64,000 nucleotides of DNA from assembly GCF_000741765.1 (NCBI RefSeq), contig NZ_JGZU01000015.1:186001-250000 (forward strand), in the 5' to 3' direction. This document shows positions 1-9,885 of this stretch, one piece after another. The DNA comes from Bifidobacterium tsurumiense (GTDB lineage Bacteria; Actinomycetota; Actinomycetes; Actinomycetales; Bifidobacteriaceae). A program made the translations under genes and the position numbers. The notes below the pieces were generated by a model that saw nothing but the letters and a program-made list of their open reading frames with translations, was not told where the DNA came from and did not search any database. How positions within the stretch are numbered: the stretch's first letter is position 1; the number at the start of each line of letters is the position of its first letter.

Positions 1-3000
1 AAATGGCAGCTCCGCGATACGACGTGTGGATGGGGTTGAAATCGCCGGAAGTGCGCGCAAATGCAGTCATATCATGCGGAGCACGCACAGTGACGCGACG
101 AAGCAAGCGACGTGGCGTATCGCTCGTGGTGCTGCCGAACAGCTCGCCGTCTTGCGCAAAAACACCACCATATTCTGCAGCATCCTTTGGCAACGCATTG
201 CTGTATGAACGTCCGCGAATGGCGAACCGCTCGGTTTCATGAGCCAATACCGTGCCATCCTGAGCTGCATGGGTGACATGGATGGTAACTACTCTACCGG
301 ACACCGATTCTGCATACTGTTCTGCCCAGCTAGTCAGGGAAATCTGCTCTCCTGCATGGTTGAGCAGTTCACGCTCTTCGACGCATAGACCAATGATATG
401 GTCCAGATGCACGGCATTGAGCAATCCTTCGATTACCGGATAGCCATGCACTTGCACCGACCCTAGAGCCGCATAAATAGCAGGCCAAGCAGGGCCGACC
501 AAGGCATCAGGCGCAATGCGTGAAGCGATCAGGCCCTTGGCAAGGCGTCCTGCAGTTGCGGCTTCATGATCGAATCCGAGATTGGACGATAATGTGTATG
601 AAGCATGCACCAAGCCGAAGGGATACTGTGCAGTATCATCGGATGGCTCAACCTGAGGCATATGAGCCAGCACATCACCGGTGATTGCAGTATTGCCAAT
701 ACCCGCGGTCGCCTCGAGCATGGCGTATACGTGCTGCGGAAGGCGCTGTCTGTCCACCACAGGGAAGCGTTCAGGCTGAGACGGATCAAGCGTCAGAGGT
801 ATGACGATATCGCGAACTGCATGCTTGCTCTTGCCACCATCCGGGTCGCCATCCCAGAATGTGTCAAGATGAATATCCAGATCAAAGAGCTCTAAACCAT
901 CCTGTTCGCCGACTCGGGTAATCACATAATGCTCATCCCCTTCTTCGGTTCCGTAGGCAGGATTCTGCGTAAGATGACCGATCCAAGAAATATGAGGGCT
1001 GCGGCGTATGAATTCTTCTGCATTACGAGCCTTGCCGAGCGCACCGAATACAGCAGTGTTCAATGCAGCATCGTCGATGGGACTCTCGGATACCGGGCTG
1101 TTTTCCTCGATCCGAAGATCTGCTTCGGTATTTGTCTGAATACCTGCCGAGGCAGCGTCCACTGGCGTGGATTCCAATGACTCATGAGCAATATCCGCTT
1201 GGGCACGTTCAAGCACCGCCTGCGAGAACCGATCCAGAATATCGCCGACGGGCTCGTCGATGCTGGTGATGCCTGCAACGGAAATCGGTCCAGGAATAAT
1301 GCGGACCGAATCAGCGCTGTATCGCGGATCCTCTGACTGCCACAGCTGGTCCTGTCCCCACCAACGCAGCAGATCCTCGTCCAAAACCGGAACAAATGGC
1401 ATTGGCTTGGGGTATTCACGCACCAAAGTCGGGAACCAGGCCTCATCCATCGGGGTGACATGAAGTCTATCCGCTTGTGGGTAGGCTGCAACAAGAGCAT
1501 CCACGGCATCAAACGGGCTGTTTTCAACATCCTGCCGTGAAGCGAATAACGGAGTGAAGCTTCCTGATTCCTGCTCGCAGACGCGAGCCTCTATGCGCTG
1601 CAGAAGATGCAAGAATCGATCGGCATAGGTGCCATCCGCCCAAGGATATGACAATTCGGCAAAATGCCGTGCCCACTGGGCATATGTCATCGATCCCAAA
1701 TCACCGAAATATGGCTTGGCTGTGGCATTCAATGCCTCAATTATCTCCTGGCGGCGGCTTGCCAATTCCTCCGGATGCTTCATGACACGAACCAGCAGCC
1801 TGCCGCATCGAGCAGAGGCATTCTCGACCTCGTAAATATCGGCATGCAGATGGCTCAAGCCAGAAGTCACACCACCTACGGCCTTACCGGAAGGAACCCA
1901 GCGCTCACCGGCAGGAGCAAATGGATCGGCATCATCATTGCCATCGGCGATACCCGGTGTTTGCACCAACATCCTCTTGACCTGCGGGCTCGTATGCGCC
2001 TCGAGAGCGGTCATGGCAGCGGTGCCTACCAACACGCCATCCACTGGCATATCAGGCAAACCATATTCCCGAGCCCACTGTCCGGAAATATAATCCGCCG
2101 CACGCTGTGGCGTTCCGATACCGCCACCGACAACCAGTACCAGGTTCTCGCATTCACGCACTTGGGCATACGTGTTCACCAGCAGATCATCCAATGACTC
2201 CCATGAATGATGGCCACCGGCGGCTCCACCCTCTACCTGTGCGATAACAGGTGTCGGAGCCACAGCCTTGGCAATCGCCACCACCTGACGAATCTGCTCA
2301 ACGGTTCCCGGCTTGAATCCCACATAAGGGAATCCATCTGCTCGCAAAGTCAATACCAATTCCTTGGCTTCGTCCAATTCAGGAATGCCAGCCGATATGG
2401 TTACGCCATCAATCGGGGTGCCTGAAGCTCTCTTCTTTGGGACGATACGAGTGGAGCCGAACTGCAGATTCCACAAATACCTGTCCATGAACATGGCGTT
2501 GAATTCGACTGTGCGACCCTCTTCGAGCAGCTCTTCCAGCTTGGCGACATGACCGTCGAATACTTCAGCGGTGACTTGGCCACCACCGGCCAACTCGGCC
2601 CAGTATCCACGATTGGCTGCGGCAGCAACGATTTCCGGATCCACCGTGGTAGGCGTCATGCCGGCAAGCAGCACAGGGGGCTTGCCCGTCAGCGTCGAGA
2701 ATTTGGTCAGCACTTTGCTACCTGCTGCAGTGCGAATAACTCGAGGCGCGAATTGACGCCAATTCTGAGTGCGTGCAGGCTCGCTATCCAATGTGGACAA
2801 CTCGGCACGTTGTTTGCCGGTTGCCGCTTCAACGACCCCGGCTCCAGTCCCCTGCACGAGCGCGGTGGTCAATTTGCCGACTGTGATGCCAGGTCCCATA
2901 TCGAGCATCCACAGCTTATCTGCCTGCGTCTGATCCAGCACCGACTGCACCTGTGCCGACCAGTCAACATGCCTCACCAGCACTTCCTGTGCCAAGCTCT

Positions 3001-3886
3001 CAGCCCTGGCACTGTCAAGCCCGCATGCAGACGCCCACTCGACGGTGCGTTTGACCGCATCCAGCATGATTGGCGAATGGAATGGCACAGTCACATCCAG
3101 ATACTCAAGTACCGGATCGAATACCGCACCACCGCGTACCTTATTCTCACGCAATGAAGCCTGACGGCGGTGCTCTTTTTCCGCCTCACGGGCAACTGCG
3201 GCCAGATCCTGAGGATAGCCCGAAAGCACATAATGCTGTGCGGCATTGGTGACAGCAAGCGACACAGGCCCTCGCGTTCCTTGAACACGGTGAATCAGAG
3301 ACTCAACCTGAGCCTTGGATGCACCTTTTATGGAAAGCATAGGCGTCGCCTGACCGAGTTTTGCCTGCAGATCAGCCATGCGCACCTGTCGGGCGGCAGC
3401 AACGCCGACAAGACGCGCTATTGCGAGTATTTCATCGATTGTCGAACCAGCGGCATCAAGGGATCCCGCCTGCTCGATGGCCTCCACCATATGCACGGCG
3501 ATCACACCTTGGGAGTGCCCCAGCACCGCCACCGGACGGCGTGTGGCAATATCATAGCCAAGACGAGATGCGTCAACAAGGGCGCCCAATTGGCTCAGCG
3601 CAATGCCTTGAACGCTTATGGCGGCGTCTGCCGCAGCCCCCAATCCGGCACCTTCGGCATGCATGGCAAACACATCGGCATTGCCGCCTGTTGTGGCCAT
3701 CAAATCCGCGCTCACCGGTGCCAGCAATCGGTCGGCCGCAGCGATATGATCGCGCAATATCTGTTCCAAGGCAGGGTCTGTGCACTGGTCATCCAGAGCC
3801 GCGGTCCATGGGGTGGATTGGCCTCCGAACATCAGTACATGCGGCTGTGTTTCCAGACGATTGAAGAACATGGTGGTCTTGGTCAT
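1..3886 (-). CDS. fas: Type I fatty acid synthase, N-terminal 1,295 residues (cut by window edge)
   Basis: This is the N-terminal part of the multidomain type I synthase that builds long-chain acyl chains from acetyl- and malonyl-CoA in the cytoplasm. The minus-strand frame is open from ATG 3886 to the window edge, so the 3' end lies outside. In order I see an acyltransferase domain with nucleophile motif GHSQG near residues 123-127; an FMN-type enoyl reductase starting near residue 400 (PPVLLAGMTPTTVDPE, then a Gly-rich AELAGGG); and, at the edge, a MaoC-type hot-dog dehydratase motif (SGDFNPIH). This matches the bacterial FAS I order AT-ER-DH. The start is chosen because AAGGAA lies 7 nt upstream of the ATG. 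It lies 113 nt downstream of accD on the same strand, which supplies malonyl-CoA. The identification is firm; the full length is unknown. Confidence 0.95.
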   Translation of the reverse strand, partial: MTKTTMFFNRLETQPHVLMFGGQSTPWTAALDDQCTDPALEQILRDHIAAADRLLAPVSADLMATTGGNADVFAMHAEGAGLGAAADAAISVQGIALSQLGALVDASRLGYDIATRRPVAVLGHSQGVIAVHMVEAIEQAGSLDAAGSTIDEILAIARLVGVAAARQVRMADLQAKLGQATPMLSIKGASKAQVESLIHRVQGTRGPVSLAVTNAAQHYVLSGYPQDLAAVAREAEKEHRRQASLRENKVRGGAVFDPVLEYLDVTVPFHSPIMLDAVKRTVEWASACGLDSARAESLAQEVLVRHVDWSAQVQSVLDQTQADKLWMLDMGPGITVGKLTTALVQGTGAGVVEAATGKQRAELSTLDSEPARTQNWRQFAPRVIRTAAGSKVLTKFSTLTGKPPVLLAGMTPTTVDPEIVAAAANRGYWAELAGGGQVTAEVFDGHVAKLEELLEEGRTVEFNAMFMDRYLWNLQFGSTRIVPKKRASGTPIDGVTISAGIPELDEAKELVLTLRADGFPYVGFKPGTVEQIRQVVAIAKAVAPTPVIAQVEGGAAGGHHSWESLDDLLVNTYAQVRECENLVLVVGGGIGTPQRAADYISGQWAREYGLPDMPVDGVLVGTAAMTALEAHTSPQVKRMLVQTPGIADGNDDADPFAPAGERWVPSGKAVGGVTSGLSHLHADIYEVENASARCGRLLVRVMKHPEELASRRQEIIEALNATAKPYFGDLGSMTYAQWARHFAELSYPWADGTYADRFLHLLQRIEARVCEQESGSFTPLFASRQDVENSPFDAVDALVAAYPQADRLHVTPMDEAWFPTLVREYPKPMPFVPVLDEDLLRWWGQDQLWQSEDPRYSADSVRIIPGPISVAGITSIDEPVGDILDRFSQAVLERAQADIAHESLESTPVDAASAGIQTNTEADLRIEENSPVSESPIDDAALNTAVFGALGKARNAEEFIRRSPHISWIGHLTQNPAYGTEEGDEHYVITRVGEQDGLELFDLDIHLDTFWDGDPDGGKSKHAVRDIVIPLTLDPSQPERFPVVDRQRLPQHVYAMLEATAGIGNTAITGDVLAHMPQVEPSDDTAQYPFGLVHASYTLSSNLGFDHEAATAGRLAKGLIASRIAPDALVGPAWPAIYAALGSVQVHGYPVIEGLLNAVHLDHIIGLCVEERELLNHAGEQISLTSWAEQYAESVSGRVVTIHVTHAAQDGTVLAHETERFAIRGRSYSNALPKDAAEYGGVFAQDGELFGSTTSDTPRRLLRRVTVRAPHDMTAFARTSGDFNPIHTSYRGAAI

Positions 3887-3999
3887 GTTGATTCCTTATC
3901 TCATTGTTATGCATCACAACGCTCCGGTCGATGCATACCTTGCATAAGTTCTGTTGTTTGATATATGCCCTGATGACATGAATTGATCACTGGGACTGG

Positions 4000-5709
4000 T
4001 TACATGGGCTGGTTACCGTGATGTTTTATTCCACGGGCAACCCGTTTCTTACTCGCCAACAATCTCAGCGAATCCTCTATGGCTTCGCGCGTCTGCCCGG
4101 GATCGATCATGGCGTCGATTTGCCCTATTTCCAATGACAAATTGGCGTTTACCGTGGTGCTCTCATATTCTGCAATGAGTCGCGAGCGCAAAGCCTCAAC
4201 ATCCTGACCACGTTCCTTGGCCTTTTGCAGATCCTTGCGATGAATTATGTTCACGGCTCCTTGCGCTCCCAGCACAGCGATTTGGCTGGAAGGCCAGGCC
4301 AAGTTCACATCGGCTCCGATGGCCTTGGAACCCATGACGATATAAGCACCGCCAAACGCCTTGCGGAGCACCACAGTGATCAGCGGCACCTGCGCATTGG
4401 CATAGGCATAAATAACCTTGGCTCCTCGTCTGATAATGCCCGCATGTTCTTGGTCAGATCCCGGCTTGTATCCGGGGGTATCCACCAAAGTGATCACTGG
4501 AAGGTTGAACGCATCGCACAAACGGACGAATCTGGCCACCTTTTCAGAAGAATTCACATCCAGAATTCCCGCAAGCACATTGGGCTGATTCGCAACGATT
4601 CCTACGGGATGCCCACCGATGCAGGCGAATCCAACCACCGCCGAGGCAGCGTACAATTCCTGCACCTGAACGAATTCCCCATAGTCAGCAATGCATCGAA
4701 TGACTTCGAGCATGTCATAGGGCTGACGGTCATTCTCAGGGACGATGTCTGCCAAGCGGGAAGCCATTTCACGCTCGCCGCGCGTTGCCGCATAAGCGAA
4801 TGCTGGCGGTTGCGCATCACAACTCGAAGGCAGATACGCCAAAATCGTGCGCGCATAATCAATGGCATCCGCTTCGTCTTCGCCCAAATAATGGGCAACC
4901 CCTGATACGGCATTGTGCACGAAACCGCCGCCAAGTTCATCCATGCTGATCACTTCGCCAGTGGCTGCCTTGACGACATCCGGTCCTGTGACGAACATAT
5001 TGGAATGCTCTTTCGTCATGATGATGACATCAGTGAGGGCTGGACAATACACTGCACCACCAGCGCATGGGCCCAAGATCAATGAAAGCTGCGGTATCAG
5101 GCCACTGGCTTCGCAGGTTTTCTTGAAAATACGGCCATATTGGCTCAAGGCCGACACGCCCTCCTGAATGCGAGCGCCGCCCGAATCGATAAGTGCCACA
5201 ACCGGCACCTTGAGCGACATAGCCATATCCATGAGATGGCATATCTTCTCGCCTTCTGCCTTGCCCAGCGTGCCGCCTTTTACAGAGAAATCCTGGGCGT
5301 ATACGCCTACATTGCGGCCATATACCTCGCCGAATCCGGTGATCACTGCGCATCCGGCGACACCTTGGTTGATATCCCCGCCTGCAAATCTCCCGACTTC
5401 CTGAAAAGTTCCGGTATCGAATAACAGGTCAAGGCGCTCTCTGGCCGTATTTTTGCCTTTGGCATGCTGCCTTTCACGGGCGTGGGCTTCTGCTCCCCGA
5501 GCGAGTTGCGCAGCCTTAGCAACTGCAGCGCGAATCGGCTGCCGCGGAATTTCGTCCGGATTGTTCTGGTGAGATTCAGCGTCACTCGCATTGCGGACAC
5601 TCTCATCGATGCGACCCGCATGGCTTTGTTCAAATGCGTCAGTTTCGATATTGGCCTCCACTGACGAATGTGCAAGATTGTGTCGTTCCAGTTGCAACTG
5701 CTCAGGCAC
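4000..5709 (-). CDS. accD: Acyl-CoA carboxylase, carboxyltransferase (beta) subunit
   Basis: A 569-residue carboxyltransferase that moves CO2 from carboxybiotin to acetyl- (or propionyl-) CoA. The crotonase-fold core is clear: DSGGARIQEGV and GPCAGGAVY form the N-terminal oxyanion region, and LVDTPGYKPGSDQEHAGIIR and AFGGAYIVMGSK the C-terminal one. About 65 N-terminal residues are polar and poorly conserved before the usual start of the family (AKAAQLARGAEAHARERQHA). The start is GTG 5709, which overlaps the end of accC by 8 nt and has AAGGAG 6 nt upstream, so translation is probably coupled. The neighbours accC and fas make acetyl-CoA the likely main substrate, but propionyl-CoA cannot be excluded from sequence alone. 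Confidence 0.93.
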   Translation of the reverse strand: MPEQLQLERHNLAHSSVEANIETDAFEQSHAGRIDESVRNASDAESHQNNPDEIPRQPIRAAVAKAAQLARGAEAHARERQHAKGKNTARERLDLLFDTGTFQEVGRFAGGDINQGVAGCAVITGFGEVYGRNVGVYAQDFSVKGGTLGKAEGEKICHLMDMAMSLKVPVVALIDSGGARIQEGVSALSQYGRIFKKTCEASGLIPQLSLILGPCAGGAVYCPALTDVIIMTKEHSNMFVTGPDVVKAATGEVISMDELGGGFVHNAVSGVAHYLGEDEADAIDYARTILAYLPSSCDAQPPAFAYAATRGEREMASRLADIVPENDRQPYDMLEVIRCIADYGEFVQVQELYAASAVVGFACIGGHPVGIVANQPNVLAGILDVNSSEKVARFVRLCDAFNLPVITLVDTPGYKPGSDQEHAGIIRRGAKVIYAYANAQVPLITVVLRKAFGGAYIVMGSKAIGADVNLAWPSSQIAVLGAQGAVNIIHRKDLQKAKERGQDVEALRSRLIAEYESTTVNANLSLEIGQIDAMIDPGQTREAIEDSLRLLASKKRVARGIKHHGNQPM

Positions 5710-7594
5710 GGCTCACTCCTTCCGCATTGCCTTCGCCGCGGTCATCAGATGCCGCTTGCGTTGTGCTACGACCGTCCGCTGCTCGCACATCAAGGTGGAT
5801 CAACGTATCCCCAGCCTCGACGCCATCAGCCGGCCCCACGAATATCTTGGAAACACTGCCTGCTGTCGGTGCGTAGACATAGTTCTCCATCTTCATGGAT
5901 TCGAGAACCACCAGCAGATCGCCTTTTTCAACATCCTGTCCTTCAGCCACATTCACTCGCGTCACCACTGCCTGCATAGGTGCGGAAATGACGCCTGGCT
6001 TGTCTTGCGAACGCTTGCTCTGCTGCTCAATGGCATGCAATCCCTGACCGCGCAATGGCTGTGTGGGAAGTTTGACCGCTCTCGCCTTGGCTGAGCCGGT
6101 AAGATTATCCACGATGTCCTGCGGCACGGTGAGCTTGATTCGCTTGTCGTTGACTTCAACCACAAAGGACTCACTCGCCGGTTTCGCCGTATCCACGCCC
6201 TCATTCATGGAAGCGGGCTGCCCTGCCTGTGCAGCGGCTGGTTCGCGATTGAGATATGCGCGTTCCAACCATTTGGTAGACACATCGAAATCGTGGTGTT
6301 CCGCTGTGAATACAGGATCGGAGAATATCTGCTCAAACAGGCTGGCAGGTGTCGGCACCCCTTCGATATGCAATTCCTGCAATGCCCGACGCACGCGGGA
6401 TATTGCCGTGAGACGATCCTGTGCGGTGATGACCAGCTTTCCCATCATGGAATCGAATTTCGGTGAAATGGTATCCCCCTCTTGCACACCGGAATCCACA
6501 CGGATTCCAGGGCCGGAAGGCCATTCAAGACGGCTGAGCGTTCCTGAACTGGGAGCAAGGTTTCTTGCCGGATCTTCGCTGGTGATACGCAGCTCGAAAC
6601 TATGACCTCGAGGAGAAGTCGGCACGGTGAGGCTGCCTCCCGAAGCAATCATCAATTGTTCCCTGACCAAATCCAGTCCGCATACTTCCTCGCTCACTGT
6701 GTGCTCGACTTGCAAACGGGGATTCACTTCGAGAAAATACACCTTGTGTTGCGAGGTCACCATGAATTCGCAGGTACCCAGCCCCACGTAATCGACGGCC
6801 TCGAATAGATTGCGCGAATACCGCTCCAATTGCTCGCGTTCATCCTGCGTCAGATATGGCGCAGGCGCCTCTTCCACGAGTTTCTGGTTTCGACGCTGCA
6901 CCGAGCAATCACGAGTGGAATAGACAACGAAGTTGCCATGGCTATCTCGTCCGCATTGCGTTTCCACGTGGCGGGCCTTGTCGATAAATCGTTCGATGAA
7001 ATACTCGTCCAGATCTCCGCCTTGCAGGGCATCATGATTGAGATAGAAACCGCGTAATTCGTCATCGTCATGAATAAGCGTTATGCCGCGTCCGCCGCCG
7101 CCATCAGTACGTTTCATCATGACTGGATAGCCGTGGGTATGTGCGAAGGCGAGCAGTTCTTTGATATCTCGCACAGGTTCTGAAATTCCAGGAACCGGTG
7201 GAACCTGGGCCCGCTTGGCCACACGGCGTGCGGTTATTTTGTCTCCCAGATCAATAAGTGATTTCACTGAAGGGCCGACCCATATGGCTCCGGCTTTCTC
7301 CACCCGCTGCGCGAATGAAGGCACCTCGGACAAAAATCCGTAACCGGGGTGCACTGCGTCAGCTCCTGATCGGGCGAGAATTTCAATAAGCAAATCCTCA
7401 TTCAAATATGTGTCACGATATGTATCACCGGGCAGCACATAGGCTTCATCGGCGAGATCGACATAATGCGCGTGACGGTCCTGTTCGGCATATACTGCGA
7501 CCGTGGCAATGCCCATTTCACGGGCCGTGCGGATGACACGCAAAGCGATTTCCCCGCGATTTGCCACCAACAGTGTGTTGACGTTTTTGACCAT
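5702..7594 (-). CDS. accC: Acyl-CoA carboxylase biotin carboxylase/biotin carrier subunit
   Basis: A 630-residue fused alpha subunit. It carboxylates biotin using ATP and bicarbonate and carries the biotin on its own carrier domain. The biotin carboxylase domain (about residues 6-455) shows LLVANRGEIALRVIRTA, HPGYGFLSE, the ATP-grasp Gly loop KRTDGGGGRGI and EVNPRLQVEH. The biotinyl domain is C-terminal, with acceptor Lys568 in ESMKMENYVYAP. It is the partner of accD (overlapping) and needs BirA, encoded 1.2 kb away. No Shine-Dalgarno sequence precedes ATG 7594; TACATT lies 7 nt upstream, which suggests a leaderless mRNA. Divergent from bioY. Confidence 0.94.
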   Translation of the reverse strand: MVKNVNTLLVANRGEIALRVIRTAREMGIATVAVYAEQDRHAHYVDLADEAYVLPGDTYRDTYLNEDLLIEILARSGADAVHPGYGFLSEVPSFAQRVEKAGAIWVGPSVKSLIDLGDKITARRVAKRAQVPPVPGISEPVRDIKELLAFAHTHGYPVMMKRTDGGGGRGITLIHDDDELRGFYLNHDALQGGDLDEYFIERFIDKARHVETQCGRDSHGNFVVYSTRDCSVQRRNQKLVEEAPAPYLTQDEREQLERYSRNLFEAVDYVGLGTCEFMVTSQHKVYFLEVNPRLQVEHTVSEEVCGLDLVREQLMIASGGSLTVPTSPRGHSFELRITSEDPARNLAPSSGTLSRLEWPSGPGIRVDSGVQEGDTISPKFDSMMGKLVITAQDRLTAISRVRRALQELHIEGVPTPASLFEQIFSDPVFTAEHHDFDVSTKWLERAYLNREPAAAQAGQPASMNEGVDTAKPASESFVVEVNDKRIKLTVPQDIVDNLTGSAKARAVKLPTQPLRGQGLHAIEQQSKRSQDKPGVISAPMQAVVTRVNVAEGQDVEKGDLLVVLESMKMENYVYAPTAGSVSKIFVGPADGVEAGDTLIHLDVRAADGRSTTQAASDDRGEGNAEGVSRA

Positions 7595-7918
7595 GGTGTC
7601 AAATGTAACTCTGCATCAACAGCCTCGTCAGAAGATAATCTACAAAACCTTGCTTCCAGTTTTGTCGCATTTTACAAACACCACAATGCCGGCACTCATC
7701 TGCCTTGCCAATATCCAAGACTGCACAATATTTTAATATAAATTGACAAAATATAATCTCATGTCAATATCACGAAATTGCTCAAGCACAAAAATGAAAG
7801 CGATTATTTGTAGAAATACACCATGCCTCTGCGAATCGATGAACTTAGGATGGGCAAGCAGAGCGCGAGCCAACTCCGTCTCGAGCTTCGGTTTCAACTC
7901 TTATCAGGGGAGTTTTTC
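7595..7918. promoter_or_regulatory. accC-bioY divergent intergenic region with inverted repeat
   Basis: This 324-bp AT-rich spacer separates divergent accC and bioY. It holds an inverted repeat at 7742-7768: ATTGACA, 13 nt, TGTCAAT. Each arm contains a perfect TTGACA on one strand, so the element could be an operator, a pair of opposed -35 boxes, or both. Suitable -10 boxes at 17 nt are poor on both strands (AATATC on plus, AATTTA on minus). Control by a biotin-responsive repressor is an inference from the flanking genes only. Confidence 0.4.
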
Positions 7919-8515
7919 ATGCAAACAAGTTCCGCAATTTCCACGAGCAGTTCCCGGTCCCGCTGCATTGTGCTCTCCGGCATAAAGGCAGCGGCATTCG
8001 CAGCGATGCTATGGGCAGCCACCGCCGCTGGAGCAGTCCCCATTCCTGGCACGCCGGTTCCTATCACCCTGCAAACATTCATTGTTATGCTTGCCGCCCT
8101 GAGCCTTAATTGGCAAGAGGCCGGCGCTTCCATCATGATGTATCTGGCAGCGGGCGCAATGGGATTGCCGGTATTCGCAGGGGGCGCGTCCACTCTTGCT
8201 CTGGTTGGCCCTTCGGCAGGCTTCCTCTTCGGCTTCCTTCCCGGGGCTGTGATCACCGCTTTGCTGAAAGGCAAGCCACGTACTGAAGGTCTGCGCGGAT
8301 ATGTGATGACAGCGGTGCGGTATCTCTTCGCAGCGATTATCGGCTGCATCGTTGTGGATTACCTCATGGGATTCACGGTGCAATCCCTGATTACAGGTCT
8401 GCCCTGGATGAATATTGCAGCGGCATCCGCTCCATTCATCGTCGGCGATATGGTGAAAGCCACTGTGGCGGCCTTGGCGGTATCCGGTCTTTCTCAGGCC
8501 TTGCAATCCAAGTGA
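7919..8515 (+). CDS. bioY: Biotin transporter substrate-binding membrane protein BioY
   Basis: A 198-residue integral membrane S component that binds and imports biotin, alone or with an ECF energizing module. About six hydrophobic segments are visible, together with the family's PIPGTPVPITLQTFIVMLAAL region, GLPVFAGG and GPSAGFLFGF. ATG 7919 is chosen because GGGGAG lies 6 nt upstream; an in-frame ATG 96 nt earlier has no ribosome site and would add a non-hydrophobic extension. Divergent from accC and convergent with birA, so biotin uptake, attachment and use are clustered here. A hairpin terminator follows at 8631-8674. Confidence 0.92.
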   Translation: MQTSSAISTSSSRSRCIVLSGIKAAAFAAMLWAATAAGAVPIPGTPVPITLQTFIVMLAALSLNWQEAGASIMMYLAAGAMGLPVFAGGASTLALVGPSAGFLFGFLPGAVITALLKGKPRTEGLRGYVMTAVRYLFAAIIGCIVVDYLMGFTVQSLITGLPWMNIAAASAPFIVGDMVKATVAALAVSGLSQALQSK

Positions 8516-8630
8516 TACACCGCAAACCAAGCAACCCAGCACGATTCAAATAACACAGTGCAGACAGAGCAGCTTGGCGCGATCCAATCGACTTCGCACC
8601 GAGCAAGCAATTCCTATTTCTGCACCACAC

Positions 8631-8674
8631 AAATCGGCGAGACAAGCGTCCCCTTCGCATTGCTTCGCCGATTT
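8631..8674 (+). terminator. Terminator downstream of bioY
   Basis: A 10-bp perfect stem (AAATCGGCGA with TCGCCGATTT) closes a 24-nt loop and continues into TTT on the plus strand. On the minus strand the tail is only TTTGTG, so it would serve birA weakly if at all. The 115 nt between bioY and the stem, and the 119 nt from the stem to the birA stop, show no supported gene. Confidence 0.7.
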
Positions 8675-8793
8675 TTTGCATTGCAAGCCCAGAAACGGCA
8701 TCCGAATCGTTTTTGACCGATAGCCCGGTTCAAGTTCAGACAACGGCCATGAGCATTTCGTCATTGATGAGACGATGAGGCCGCGAGCATTGC

Positions 8794-9783
8794 TCACGAA
8801 TCCGACTGAGCCGGCAAAATGCCCACATCTCCCGTATGCACCACATGGATCTGACCGTCATCCCCCATCATTCGCAACGAAGCATCCGACATAATCGACA
8901 GCGCCTTGCCATACCTCACAGTGCCATCCACCAGATTCGCTTTTACTCGCCGACCCACAGTCCAACACATGCGAACATATCGCTTCAGCAATTGATCAAC
9001 ATATTCGGTTGGGTTATCCATCAGGCTGCGCAGTCCTTCTCGCAATTTCGCAGCAATACCAGCGGCAATGCGATCTCGCAAAACGGTGGCCTGCGGAAGG
9101 CCCTCCCAATGCAATTGCAATGAAGTGGCCTGTTGAGTCGGCAAGGATTCAGCGGGAATGTTCATATTGAGTCCGATTCCAAAGATGACGCCAACCAATG
9201 ATTCGGATTGGCCCCCATCGTCGTGCGAACTGTTTTCTCGTGTATTATCCGGGCTGGCATCCGCATGGATTGTCACATTGTCGATACCTTTGCCCGCACC
9301 GTTTCTGCCCAATTGCACGGATTCGACCAAAATTCCGCCCATCTTGAATCCTTCGCAGAATATGTCATTGGGCCATTTGAGCATCAATCGGCAATCATCA
9401 TGAATAGCGTGAGCATTGCAATGGCCTAATACCTCGTTGACGGCATCAATACTGCATAACCCAGCCAAGACCGGAAGCCAACCGTTTATCGAAGCGCCAT
9501 ATACCACTGAAGATGGCACAACGCTGACGAATGACACCATGAAGCATTCACCGGGCCTATTGAGCCACTCGCGTCCCATACGGCCACGGCCCGATTCCTG
9601 CACATCGGCTGCAATCAACGCCATAGGCGGCAATGCGGAATCGCAATAGCCTATCTTCCCCTGCAACAATGCCTGCCGTGCAACATCATTGGTTGAACCA
9701 ACGCGCACATAGCGCACCACTGAGTCTGCTACTTGCTCGCTCAACGGCATCTCAGCATCTTCGGCCACAATCGTTTCGCTCAT
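8794..9783 (-). CDS. birA: Biotin--[acetyl-CoA carboxylase] ligase, monofunctional
   Basis: A 329-residue ligase that makes biotinyl-AMP and transfers biotin to the carrier lysine of AccC. The family's central elements are present: VGSTNDVAR, the adenylation loop SGRGRMGREW and LKWPNDIFCEGFKMGGILVE, followed by a C-terminal SH3-like domain (GRRVKANLVDGTVRYGKALSI). There is no N-terminal winged helix, so this is not a bifunctional BirA repressor. ATG 9783 is preferred over GTG 9837: it has no ribosome site, but TATGCT lies exactly 6 nt upstream, as expected of a leaderless transcript. A low-complexity insert (INGWLP...HDDGGQSES) makes it slightly longer than typical. Confidence 0.9.
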   Translation of the reverse strand: MSETIVAEDAEMPLSEQVADSVVRYVRVGSTNDVARQALLQGKIGYCDSALPPMALIAADVQESGRGRMGREWLNRPGECFMVSFVSVVPSSVVYGASINGWLPVLAGLCSIDAVNEVLGHCNAHAIHDDCRLMLKWPNDIFCEGFKMGGILVESVQLGRNGAGKGIDNVTIHADASPDNTRENSSHDDGGQSESLVGVIFGIGLNMNIPAESLPTQQATSLQLHWEGLPQATVLRDRIAAGIAAKLREGLRSLMDNPTEYVDQLLKRYVRMCWTVGRRVKANLVDGTVRYGKALSIMSDASLRMMGDDGQIHVVHTGDVGILPAQSDS

Positions 9784-9885
9784 GCGCCCAGCATAGCGCC
9801 ACGAAGCACGAAAGCACTGTACACCGTTCCCTTTCACTCATGCTTCATGCCATCGAACCGCAATCGTTCGCCGCCGCAAGGTAAA

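Noticed and set aside
8546..8797. Small minus-strand open frame between bioY and birA
   Set aside because: It runs through the bioY terminator hairpin, has no ribosome site and shows no recognizable sequence.
9783..9837. GTG 9837 as the start of birA
   Set aside because: It adds 18 residues unlike the family and crosses the likely -10 box; no ribosome site precedes it.
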